From JBFLXR01 sp040757065 (GTDB lineage: Bacteria; Pseudomonadota; Gammaproteobacteria; Burkholderiales; Gallionellaceae): 7,386 nt of DNA. A model generated the notes under the pieces. That model was given only the letters and a program-made list of their open reading frames with translations. It had not been told where the DNA came from and ran no database searches. Every line of letters starts with the position of its first letter. The stretch's first letter is position 1. A program made the position numbers and the translations under genes. This document shows positions 1-5,680 of the stretch, one piece after another. The stretch is taken from positions 1 through 7,386 of the forward strand of contig JBFLXR010000036.1 of assembly GCA_040757065.1 (NCBI GenBank), read 5' to 3'.

Positions 1-57
1 GCTGTCCGCCTCCCGCAAAAATCCGATGATCTGTTCTTCCGTGAATCGCTTCTTCAT
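1..57 (-). CDS. IS3-family transposase OrfA, N-terminal part (runs off window)
   Basis: Reading the minus strand from 57, the 19 visible codons give MKKRFTEEQIIGFLREADS. This is the characteristic N-terminus of IS3-family OrfA proteins, in which a basic start is followed by the first helix of a helix-turn-helix domain that binds the IS ends. The start is supported by a GGAG Shine-Dalgarno seven bases upstream (CTCC at 65-68 on the plus strand). In this family OrfA is normally joined to the DDE catalytic OrfB by a programmed -1 frameshift, but that part lies outside the window. The call rests on a short stretch, although it is a very typical one. The subgroup (IS407- or IS51-like) cannot be fixed from here. 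Confidence 0.8.
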   Translation of the reverse strand, partial: MKKRFTEEQIIGFLREADS

Positions 58-126
58 GTCCAATCTCCTTTGTGGTTGCGATTGGACTCTAATCTCAGGT
101 GCTACTCAAGATGGGGGGACGTCGCA
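1..126 (-). mobile_element. IS3-family insertion sequence, one end (partial)
   Basis: This is the left-of-orfA end of an insertion sequence that continues beyond the window. It holds the OrfA start (1-57), a Shine-Dalgarno upstream of it and about 65 bp of non-coding terminal sequence. On the minus strand the terminal region contains a CCCCCC run (112-117), and IS3-family ends typically start with TG followed by a C-rich stretch. The exact boundary is uncertain: 126 is chosen because a TG lies there and because the neighbouring fic reading stops resembling its family at that point. Anywhere in 119-127 is possible. The other end and the target-site duplication are outside the window, so the boundary is inferred. 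Confidence 0.65.
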
Positions 127-190
127 CCTCTGCGGCGGGCGGTAGTGGGGGCAAGTCGTTGTAGGGCAGGTCTGGGTGCCAACTGGTCAT
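127..190 (-). pseudogene. Fic-family protein gene, 5' fragment cut by an IS insertion
   Basis: Translated from ATG at 190 on the minus strand, this gives MTSWHPDLPYNDLPPLPP followed by AAEV. This matches the N-terminal signature of the Fic proteins with an N-terminal Fic_N/DUF4172-type helical region, where a W-(H/Q)-P-D-x-PYNDLPxLPP start precedes the helix bundle and the later HPFxxGNGR catalytic motif. Fic enzymes usually transfer AMP to protein hydroxyls, and some act as toxins or in phage-host conflict. Here the similarity ends after about 21 codons, where IS3-type sequence begins, so the gene is interrupted and no catalytic residue is in view. A good sigma70 promoter (224-252) precedes it, but there is no clear Shine-Dalgarno (AGAAAATTTAACC before the ATG). 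The remainder should lie beyond the IS to the left. Family recognition is by motif memory from a short peptide. Confidence 0.7.
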
Positions 191-223
191 GGTTAAATTT
201 TCTGATTCTTGCGACACGTTCCC

Positions 224-252
224 AGTTTATGTCGCTGCTGACGACAGGTCAA
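224..252 (-). promoter_or_regulatory. Sigma70-type promoter for the fic fragment
   Basis: On the minus strand a TTGACC -35 box (247-252, five of six consensus bases) is separated by exactly 17 bp from a TAAACT -10 box (224-229, four of six). A start near 217 would give a leader of about 27 nt to the ATG at 190. A large palindrome (259-287) ends six bases upstream of the -35 box, so regulator binding there could affect initiation. Confidence 0.5.
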
Positions 253-258
253 TCCAAT

Positions 259-287
259 ATGTTACGATTTTTATGAAATCGCAACAT
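259..287. repeat. 12-bp-arm palindrome between integrase and fic
   Basis: The arms ATGTTACGATTT (259-270) and AAATCGCAACAT (276-287) are inverted copies with one mismatch, around a 5-base centre. In a minus-strand transcript the mismatch becomes a G-U wobble, so the RNA hairpin would be complete. It lies 29 bp past the integrase stop codon and just upstream of the fic -35 box. No U-tract follows, so a regulator-binding operator or a processing/stability hairpin is as likely as an intrinsic terminator. TCAATCC occurs as a direct repeat on both sides (249-255 and 290-296). Confidence 0.6.
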
Positions 288-316
288 GTTCAATCCGGCG
301 CTCGCAGCCTCTTGAG

Positions 317-1621
317 TTATGCGGCCGCTTGGGCTGACTTGATCGGGACGATATTGTTTGCTCCGCTTTTCCATTGATCCAGCAGGTCGGCCCATCGCTG
401 CATCATATTGGCTCGATCCTTGAGATGATCGGCATGGTTGTAGGTGCGACGAACTGCATTAGGTTCGGTATGCGCCAGTTGCCGCTCGATCCAGTCAGCG
501 GAAAATCCCATTTCGTTTAGCCGGGTGCTGCCCGTGGTTCGAGTGGCGTGAGGGCTATATTTCCCACCCCAGCCCAACACATTCAGCATTTGCCGGAATG
601 AGGCGGCAACCATCGGCTTGGCTCTGTCGTCTCGATGCGGAAAGACATGCTTCCTGTCGCCTGAAAGCACACTCATGCGACGAAGAACCTCAATCGCCTG
701 CGTGGGCAATGGGATGACATGCTCCTTGCGCATTTTCATGCGCCCGGCAGGAATGCGCCAGATTGCCTTATCAAGATCGAATTCCGCCCACTCAGCTTCG
801 ACCACTTCAGACGGGCGGGCAAGTGTCAGCCACATCAGCTTAAAGGCACATTGGGTTTGTAGGCTGCCACCGGGATTGTCGGTATCGCGCATCAGCTTGC
901 CGATTTCCGCCTTGTCCAATGGTCGTTTGTGCTGCGTCTTATTCTTTGGCAATGCCTCACGCCATTGGCGAACAGGATTAACGTCAACCCGCTCCATTTC
1001 CAGCGCGAATTCAAAGATGCCAAACAAGGTGCGCTTTGCTTCTGCCATGACAGATGGCCCATTGTTGCTTGCCGCCTTCTTCAATACATCCAGAATCATG
1101 GGCGAGGTGATCTGCCTGATTGGTAGCTGACCGAGGGTCGGGAAGACAACTCGCGTGAGCATATTCTCCCGGCGCTTCTTGGTGATTTCTTCCCAGTCCT
1201 TCAGTGCCAGCCATTCTTTGGTGATGGCCTCAAGCGTACCGGCTTGCTCGTGGATCGTCTTGATACGGGCTAGCTTCTTCTGTTGAGCTGGATGCAAACC
1301 CTGCTTGACCAACTTGCGCGCAGCCTCGACAGCCTCCCTTGCTTCCCTTAATGAAAGTTCTGGATAGCTGCCAAGGGAATAGCGATTCTCTTTGCCTTCG
1401 ATGCGATATTTCCAGCGCCAGAGTTTTGATCCACCCGGCATTACTTCCAGATAAAGACCATCACCGACTGAATACTTGTAGGGCTTGTCTGCGGGCTTCA
1501 GGGCGCGCAATGCGGCATCGCTGACTCTTCCCTTGGGGGCATGGGCTACGATGCTTCTGGGGGCATTTTTTTGATAATCTTTCCCTTTATTTATAAGGGT
1601 TTCATCGGAATTGGCAGGCAT
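317..1621 (-). CDS. P4-type tyrosine recombinase/integrase
   Basis: This site-specific recombinase of the P4-integrase group (434 aa) integrates and excises a genomic island or prophage. An N-terminal DUF4102-type arm-binding domain (about residues 32-115) contains the typical GDGLYLEV and KLWRWKYR segments and SLGSYPELSLREAR. A central SAM-like core-binding domain (about 125-225) follows, then a catalytic domain (about 235-415). The full catalytic set is visible: Arg269 in LARPSEV, Lys296 in RMKMRKEH, His358 and Arg361 in SPHATR, His384 in QLAHTE and nucleophile Tyr394 in RRTYNH. The ATG at 1621 is chosen because GGAG lies five bases upstream (CTCC at 1627-1630). An in-frame ATG at 1702 would only translate the upstream repeats and lacks family similarity. 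The gene lies 170 bp from the 3' end of ychF and directly before a broken fic gene, consistent with an island edge. It appears intact. Confidence 0.93.
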   Translation of the reverse strand: MPANSDETLINKGKDYQKNAPRSIVAHAPKGRVSDAALRALKPADKPYKYSVGDGLYLEVMPGGSKLWRWKYRIEGKENRYSLGSYPELSLREAREAVEAARKLVKQGLHPAQQKKLARIKTIHEQAGTLEAITKEWLALKDWEEITKKRRENMLTRVVFPTLGQLPIRQITSPMILDVLKKAASNNGPSVMAEAKRTLFGIFEFALEMERVDVNPVRQWREALPKNKTQHKRPLDKAEIGKLMRDTDNPGGSLQTQCAFKLMWLTLARPSEVVEAEWAEFDLDKAIWRIPAGRMKMRKEHVIPLPTQAIEVLRRMSVLSGDRKHVFPHRDDRAKPMVAASFRQMLNVLGWGGKYSPHATRTTGSTRLNEMGFSADWIERQLAHTEPNAVRRTYNHADHLKDRANMMQRWADLLDQWKSGANNIVPIKSAQAAA

Positions 1622-1651
1622 GATTTCTCCAATCAATGAGGGCTTGCCGCT

Positions 1652-1657
1652 ATTATG
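1652..1657 (-). promoter_or_regulatory. Possible integrase -10 box inside the second repeat
   Basis: CATAAT on the minus strand matches five of six bases of the -10 consensus and overlaps the end of the TTGGGGGCAT repeat nearest the gene. A start near 1645 would leave a leader of about 24 nt. No good -35 box is present at 16-18 bp. If it is used, repeat-bound integrase could repress its own transcription. Weakly supported. Confidence 0.3.
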
Positions 1658-1676
1658 CCCCCAATCATGCCCCCAA
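1655..1676. repeat. Two tandem direct repeats upstream of the integrase
   Basis: ATGCCCCCAA occurs twice on the plus strand at exactly 12-bp spacing (1655-1664 and 1667-1676); the minus-strand reading is TTGGGGGCAT-ga-TTGGGGGCAT. The repeats end about 34 bp upstream of the integrase start codon. Short tandem direct repeats next to a tyrosine recombinase gene commonly serve as arm-type binding sites for its N-terminal domain, so integrase binding is the favoured inference. Confidence 0.65.
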
Positions 1677-1710
1677 GTCTTGCAGATACCAACGAACGCC
1701 ACCGCACAGA

Positions 1711-1725
1711 ATAGTTTGCAACTAT
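1711..1725. other. Candidate recombination core site (15-bp palindrome)
   Basis: ATAGTT-TGC-AACTAT is a perfect inverted repeat with a 3-base centre. It lies 35 bp from the tandem repeats and 66 bp from the ychF stop codon, between the integrase and the first core gene. Tyrosine recombinases act at short inverted core sites flanked by arm sites, so this is a reasonable att candidate. Arms this short could arise by chance, and no second copy (the other att) is present in the window. There is no tRNA gene here. Confidence 0.3.
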
Positions 1726-1791
1726 GCGTTTTTATTGGTGTTTCCTAATTATTCCGAACGTCAGTGAGCATTGAAAAACAGTTAATCCAGT

Positions 1792-2883
1792 TTAGACGTT
1801 GAAGCGGAAGTGCATAACGTCGCCGTCCTGCACGATGTATTCCTTGCCTTCCAGACGCATTTTGCCCTTTTCTTTCGCGCCCTGTTCGCCTTTGCAGGCG
1901 ATGAAGTCTTCGTAGCCGATGACTTCGGCACGGATGAAGCCGCGTTCGAAGTCGTTGTGAATGACGGCAGCGGCCTTGGGTGCGGTATCGCCCTTGTGGA
2001 TGGTCCAGGCGCGCACTTCTTTCACCCCGGCGGTGAAGTAGGTTTGCAGGCCGAGCAGGTCGTAGGCGGCGCGAATCAAACGATTCAGCCCCGGTTCTTC
2101 CATGCCGGTCGAAGCGAGGAATTCGCGCTTGTCGGCATCGTCCAGTTCGGCGATTTCCGCTTCCAGCGCGGCGCAGATCGGCACCACCGGCGCGCCTTCC
2201 TTGGCGGCGTATTCGCGCAGGCGATCCAGCAGGGGGTTATTTTCGAAGCCGTCTTCCGCCACGTTACCGACATACATGGCCGGTTTAATCGTCATCAGGC
2301 ACAGCGGTTTCAGCAGCGCCTTTTCGGCATCATCCAGCGGCAGCATGCGCGCCGGTTTGCCTTCGTTCAGATGGGCCGCGACGCGATCCAGCGCGCCCAT
2401 CAGTTTAATCGCTTCTTTGTCGCCGGATTTCGCCAGCTTGCTGTTGCGCGCCTGCGCCTTTTCCACCGTCGCCAAATCGGCCAGCGCCAGTTCGGTCGTA
2501 ATGGTTTCGATGTCGGCAATCGGATCGACCTTGCCGGCCACATGCACGATGTTATCGTCTTCGAAACAGCGCACCACGTTCACAATGCCGTCGGTTTCGC
2601 GGATATTCGCCAGAAACTGGTTGCCCAGCCCTTCGCCCTTGGAGGCGCCGGCCACCAGCCCGGCGATGTCGACAAATTCGGTAATCGCGTACTGCATGCG
2701 CTGCGGTTTGACGATTTCGGCCAGCGCATCCATGCGCGCATCCGGCACCTCGACGATGCCGACATTCGGCTCGATCGTGCAGAAAGGGTAATTGGCGGCT
2801 TCAATGCCGGCCTTGGTCAGCGCATTAAACAGGGTGGACTTGCCCACGTTGGGCAAACCGACGATACCGCATTTGAGACTCAT
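1792..2883 (-). CDS. ychF: Ribosome-associated ATPase YchF (OLA1 family)
   Basis: YchF is a universally conserved Obg-related P-loop protein that prefers ATP, binds ribosomes and influences translation and oxidative-stress responses in the cytosol. The P-loop GLPNVGKST is at residues 9-17 and the DxAG switch motif (DIAGL) at 72-76. The usual NKxD specificity motif is replaced by NVAE (207-210), the family's hallmark that loosens guanine selectivity. A helical insert follows the G3 region, and a C-terminal TGS domain (about 279-362) ends in FRFNV. The length of 363 aa equals the usual bacterial size. The ATG at 2883 is chosen over an in-frame one at 2946 because family similarity begins exactly at MSLKCGIVG and AAGGA (2889-2893) lies five bases upstream. 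It is probably transcribed from the promoter at 2989-3017. No clear intrinsic terminator follows its stop codon. Confidence 0.97.
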   Translation of the reverse strand: MSLKCGIVGLPNVGKSTLFNALTKAGIEAANYPFCTIEPNVGIVEVPDARMDALAEIVKPQRMQYAITEFVDIAGLVAGASKGEGLGNQFLANIRETDGIVNVVRCFEDDNIVHVAGKVDPIADIETITTELALADLATVEKAQARNSKLAKSGDKEAIKLMGALDRVAAHLNEGKPARMLPLDDAEKALLKPLCLMTIKPAMYVGNVAEDGFENNPLLDRLREYAAKEGAPVVPICAALEAEIAELDDADKREFLASTGMEEPGLNRLIRAAYDLLGLQTYFTAGVKEVRAWTIHKGDTAPKAAAVIHNDFERGFIRAEVIGYEDFIACKGEQGAKEKGKMRLEGKEYIVQDGDVMHFRFNV

Positions 2884-3028
2884 AAGATTCCTTGTTCGAC
2901 AGATCGGCACGACAGACGACTGCGTGCTGTAACGGAAAACAGACAATAGCGGCTACGCCGCCCGAAGGTCTTGTTTCGCAAAGGGTGAATTGTAGCACCC
3001 CTGAAGGGCACGCCCAAAGCGCGTGCAA
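2884..3028 (-). promoter_or_regulatory. ychF upstream region with sigma70 promoter and leader hairpins
   Basis: On the minus strand TTGGGC (3012-3017) and TACAAT (2989-2994, five of six -10 bases) are spaced by exactly 17 bp. A start near 2982 would give a leader of about 99 nt. Within the leader, GCGGC/GCCGC (2949-2953 with 2957-2961) and GCACG/CGTGC (2907-2911 with 2923-2927) can form hairpins. The -35 box overlaps an inverted repeat GCACGC/GCGTGC (3008-3013 with 3021-3026) that sits directly after the stop codon of the SPFH gene, followed by a CCCT/AGGG dyad. Neither dyad is followed by a U-run, so I call no intrinsic terminator. Confidence 0.5.
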
Positions 3029-3913
3029 TTAAGTCTCGGTCGCTTCGGACTTAGCGGAACGCACATCCGGCAGCGGTAACGTTACGTTCGCGTTTTCACC
3101 GTTCAGATTCATCACGATCAGATTGCCGTGCTTGCTAGCCTCACGCAGGGCGTCGATGCGGTTGGTTTCGATCAGCATGTGCATGGCCTCGGCCGCCGAC
3201 ACCCCCTTAGCGCGGAACTCCTCTACCGACAACGCAAAGCCGCTGGCAAGAATTTTGCGCGCTTCAGCCAAGCCCTCTGCACGTTTTTTCTGCGCTTCGG
3301 CCTCGGCTTCCGCCACGGCAACCAAGCGCGTTTTGGCGGCGCGCCCTTGCTGTTCAGCGGCCTCGGCTTCACGCTTGGCAGCCATCACGTTATTGAACGA
3401 TTCCTGCACCGATTCGCTGACAGTAGGCTGGTCGATCAGTACAGTTTCCAAGCCATAACCGTAACTGCGCAATTTCGCCGCCAGCTGTTCAGAAACGCTG
3501 GTCACGATCCTGTCGCGGTCTTTGTACATGTCTTCGAGCGTCATACCGGATGAGATGGAGCGAATGGAATTCAGCACCCAGTTGGAAATTTGCGAGTGCG
3601 AATCTTTCAGGCGGTAAAAAGCATCGCTTGCGTTCTCCGGCACCACGCGCAATTGCAAATTCACGGGCAATTTGACGAATACATTGTCGTCGGTCTTTAC
3701 GCTCACTTCGCTATGCACTTCCTGAATCCGCAAATCCATCACCCCGGCAATGCGCTGCACCGGCACCAGAATAAAATTCAAACCGGGGCTAAGGGTCTTG
3801 GTATAACGACCGAAAGTCTCGACAATGTACATCTGCTGTTCAGGCACAATCCGTATGCATGCAATCGCCAGCCCGATTCCCAGCACCAGAATAATCAGCA
3901 AAAATTCACCCAT
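3029..3913 (-). CDS. SPFH/stomatin-like membrane-anchored protein
   Basis: This 294-aa protein is of the SPFH (stomatin/prohibitin/flotillin/HflK-C) superfamily, closest in appearance to slipin/QmcA or HIR-like forms. Residues 3-22 form one hydrophobic anchor. The SPFH domain follows (about 24-180), beginning IVPEQQMYIVETFGRYTKTLSPGLNFILVP, broken here as IVPEQQMYIVETFG and RYTKTLSPGLNF. Next is an Ala/Glu-rich coiled-coil segment (about 177-222: KREAEAAEQQGRAAKT, then AEAEAEAQKK), and a short C-terminal hydrophobic strand (GNLIVMNL). Such proteins oligomerise on the inner membrane and scaffold or modulate proteases and membrane microdomains. No NfeD-type partner gene adjoins it here. The start is supported by AAGGAG (CTCCTT at 3921-3926) seven bases upstream. 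It begins 33 bp after the DAHP synthase gene and is probably the last gene of that transcript. The specific cellular role is not determinable from sequence. Confidence 0.88.
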   Translation of the reverse strand: MGEFLLIILVLGIGLAIACIRIVPEQQMYIVETFGRYTKTLSPGLNFILVPVQRIAGVMDLRIQEVHSEVSVKTDDNVFVKLPVNLQLRVVPENASDAFYRLKDSHSQISNWVLNSIRSISSGMTLEDMYKDRDRIVTSVSEQLAAKLRSYGYGLETVLIDQPTVSESVQESFNNVMAAKREAEAAEQQGRAAKTRLVAVAEAEAEAQKKRAEGLAEARKILASGFALSVEEFRAKGVSAAEAMHMLIETNRIDALREASKHGNLIVMNLNGENANVTLPLPDVRSAKSEATET

Positions 3914-3932
3914 TACAGCGCTCCTTAGTTTT

Positions 3933-3947
3933 ACGGCACTAAGCCGT
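3933..3947. repeat. Small intercistronic hairpin between DAHP synthase and SPFH genes
   Basis: ACGGC (3933-3937) and GCCGT (3943-3947) are inverted around a 5-base loop and begin right at the DAHP synthase stop codon. On the transcribed strand the stem is followed by AAAAC rather than a U-run. It therefore does not look like a terminator and may instead affect mRNA stability or coupling. The short stem makes it weak. Confidence 0.35.
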
Positions 3948-5062
3948 TAACCTGCGTATTTCTCTACCAGCGCCGCACGCTTGAGATAGGCTTCGCGAGC
4001 GATTTGCACGTCTTCGAGGAAGTGCGGCAGCTCCTTCAGCAGCAGGGCTTGCGGGCCATCCACCAGCGCTTTCGGCGGGGCAGGGTGAAAGTCCACCAGC
4101 ACCATGTTCGCGCCAGCCAGCACGCCTTGCGCGGTGACGTGCATCACATCGAGAATGCCATCCGGCGAGGCGGCGCGCGTGCCGACTGAGTGGGAAGGAT
4201 CAATACATACCGGCATGCGGGTCAGGCGTTTCACGACCGGAACATGGGCAAAATCGACGAAGTTGCGGTGCGGGTCGCCCATATTGGTTTTCATGCCGCG
4301 CAGACCGAACACCACGTTGCGGTTGCCTTCCGAAGCCAGATATTCGGCGGCATTGAGCGATTCGTCCAGCGTAATGCCGAAGCCGCGCTTGAGCAGCACG
4401 GGGAATTCTTGCTGGCGGCCAACGATCTTCAGCAGTTCGAAATTCTGGGTGTTGCGCGTACCGATTTGCAGCATGACGCCGGTCGGGCTGCCGGTTTGGC
4501 GCAGAGCATCGCGGATTTCGTCTAGGTGCGATTCGTGGGTAATTTCCATCGCCACGACTTTCATGCCGTATTTGCCGGCGAGGTCGAACACAAACGGCAG
4601 GCAGTTTTTGCCATGCCCTTGGAAGGCGTATGGACTGGTGCGCGGTTTGTATGCCCCCATGCGGGTACAGACTTGGCCGTTGTCGCGCAAGGCTTTCAGC
4701 ATCAGCTCGACGTGTTCGGGGTTATCCACCGCACACAGCCCGGCAAATACATTCAGGCTGTCTTGCCCGAAGCGTACGCCGTTGTATTCGAAGTAATCCG
4801 GGCGCGGGTCGTCTTTGTGGCGACCCAGTATGCGATATTCCTCCGACACGCGCACTACGCGCTCGACGCAGGGCAGGCTTTGCATGTCTTCGAGTTCCAG
4901 CCCCTTGGTATTGCCGATCAGATACACCTCGGTCAGGGTTTGCTCGCTGCCGCGCTCGGTGTGAATGCGGCTACGAATGCCGGGCAGCCCGGCGAGGTGT
5001 TCCATCAGGCGACGGTAATCGGCACCCTGCTCATCGACATTGGAAGCAAGAATCAGGATCAT
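3947..5062 (-). CDS. 3-deoxy-7-phosphoheptulonate (DAHP) synthase, divergent type I-beta-like
   Basis: This enzyme family condenses phosphoenolpyruvate with erythrose 4-phosphate, the first step of the shikimate pathway, in the cytosol. Residues 1 to about 75 resemble the ferredoxin-like N-terminal regulatory extension of type I-beta enzymes. The barrel follows, with KPRTSPYAFQG (139-149), RNTQNFELL (203-211), VLLKRG (222-227) and DPSHSVGT (288-295). Against the family pattern, the metal-ligand set appears as Cys110, His291, Asp324 (Glu is usual) and Asp335. The normally conserved ERGIRT-like motif reads GLRGMKT (253-259), keeping the Arg but losing the Glu. There are about seven extra residues between His291 and Asp324. 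The length of 371 aa fits a full enzyme. The start has GGAG eight bases upstream, immediately after the slmA stop (14-bp gap), suggesting translational coupling. A related aldol synthase with altered specificity is possible. Family call secure, exact activity less so. Confidence 0.85.
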   Translation of the reverse strand: MILILASNVDEQGADYRRLMEHLAGLPGIRSRIHTERGSEQTLTEVYLIGNTKGLELEDMQSLPCVERVVRVSEEYRILGRHKDDPRPDYFEYNGVRFGQDSLNVFAGLCAVDNPEHVELMLKALRDNGQVCTRMGAYKPRTSPYAFQGHGKNCLPFVFDLAGKYGMKVVAMEITHESHLDEIRDALRQTGSPTGVMLQIGTRNTQNFELLKIVGRQQEFPVLLKRGFGITLDESLNAAEYLASEGNRNVVFGLRGMKTNMGDPHRNFVDFAHVPVVKRLTRMPVCIDPSHSVGTRAASPDGILDVMHVTAQGVLAGANMVLVDFHPAPPKALVDGPQALLLKELPHFLEDVQIAREAYLKRAALVEKYAG

Positions 5063-5076
5063 GCGGCGTTCTCCGG

Positions 5077-5655
5077 TTATTTACGCAGCAAAATACGCAA
5101 TTGCGTGGCGAGTTGCGCAACGGGGTCGCGCGTGAAGCCGCTCTTGGCAAACTGGTGCCAGCGGCCGACCACGAAGCTGACCAGCAGATTGGCATACGCG
5201 CCTGCATCGGTATCGGCAGGCAGTTCGCCTTGGCTGACGGCAATACGCAGCGATTGCTTGAGCGTGGTCTCGATGCGATCCAACAGTTGATTGATGCGTG
5301 CTTGCAGGCGCTCGTTTTCGTTCACCAACGCATCGCCCATCAGTACGCGGGTCATACCGCGGTTGCGCTGCGGGAAGGCCAGCAGCAAAGAAAGAATACC
5401 CTCGATCTGCTTGATGCCGTTGGGTTCTTCGGTACTGATCTTGTTGATCAGGCCAAATACAGTCTGTTCGATAAATTCGATCAGTCCTTCGAACATTTGC
5501 GCCTTGCTGGCAAAATGGCGATAGAGTGCCGCTTCGGAAATTTCCAGACGCGCCGCCAGTGCTGCGGTGGTAATTTTCTCGCCTTTGGGCGATTCCAGCA
5601 TTTCGGCAACAGTTTGCAAAATCTGCAGTTTACGTTCGCCCGGTTTAGCAGTCAT
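5077..5655 (-). CDS. slmA: Nucleoid occlusion factor SlmA (TetR family)
   Basis: SlmA binds specific chromosomal sites as a dimer and blocks FtsZ ring assembly over the nucleoid. The 192-aa protein has an N-terminal TetR helix-turn-helix (about residues 8-55) with ITTAALAARLEISEAALYRHFASK, given here in part as ITTAALAARLEIS and EAALYRHFASK. It continues with MFEGLIEFIEQ (54-64). The effector domain retains RNRGMTRVLMGDAL (97-110) and RLQARINQLLDRIE (116-129), both closely resembling the E. coli protein (RNPGLTRILTGHAL and RLQGRINQLFERIE). These features separate it from generic TetR repressors. AAGGA lies about six bases upstream of the ATG. It follows the nucleotidase gene by 25 bp and precedes the DAHP synthase by 14 bp, within the argB-led gene run. 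The length is typical. Confidence 0.93.
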   Translation of the reverse strand: MTAKPGERKLQILQTVAEMLESPKGEKITTAALAARLEISEAALYRHFASKAQMFEGLIEFIEQTVFGLINKISTEEPNGIKQIEGILSLLLAFPQRNRGMTRVLMGDALVNENERLQARINQLLDRIETTLKQSLRIAVSQGELPADTDAGAYANLLVSFVVGRWHQFAKSGFTRDPVAQLATQLRILLRK

Positions 5656-5680
5656 ATCGTTTCCTTTCTCGGTGCTTGTA

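Noticed and set aside
189..377. Small plus-strand open frame (62 codons) across the fic/integrase gap
   Set aside because: It overlaps the integrase end, the palindrome and the fic promoter, has no family resemblance and is explained by minus-strand features.
1622..1702. N-terminal extension of the integrase from ATG at 1702
   Set aside because: It translates the tandem repeats (WGHDWGH), lacks a Shine-Dalgarno and precedes a better start with GGAG at proper spacing.
2884..2946. N-terminal extension of YchF from ATG at 2946
   Set aside because: YchF proteins start at MSLKCGIVG-like sequence, and the extension would cover the leader downstream of the promoter.
1810..2949. Long plus-strand open frame opposite ychF (379 codons)
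   Set aside because: It mirrors a certain gene whose codon bias keeps the antisense frame open. The translation is His/Phe/Gly-rich without domains and has no independent start signal.
3933..3947. Intrinsic terminator after the DAHP synthase gene
   Set aside because: The stem is only 5 bp and is followed by AAAAC on the transcribed strand, with the SPFH ribosome site immediately after.
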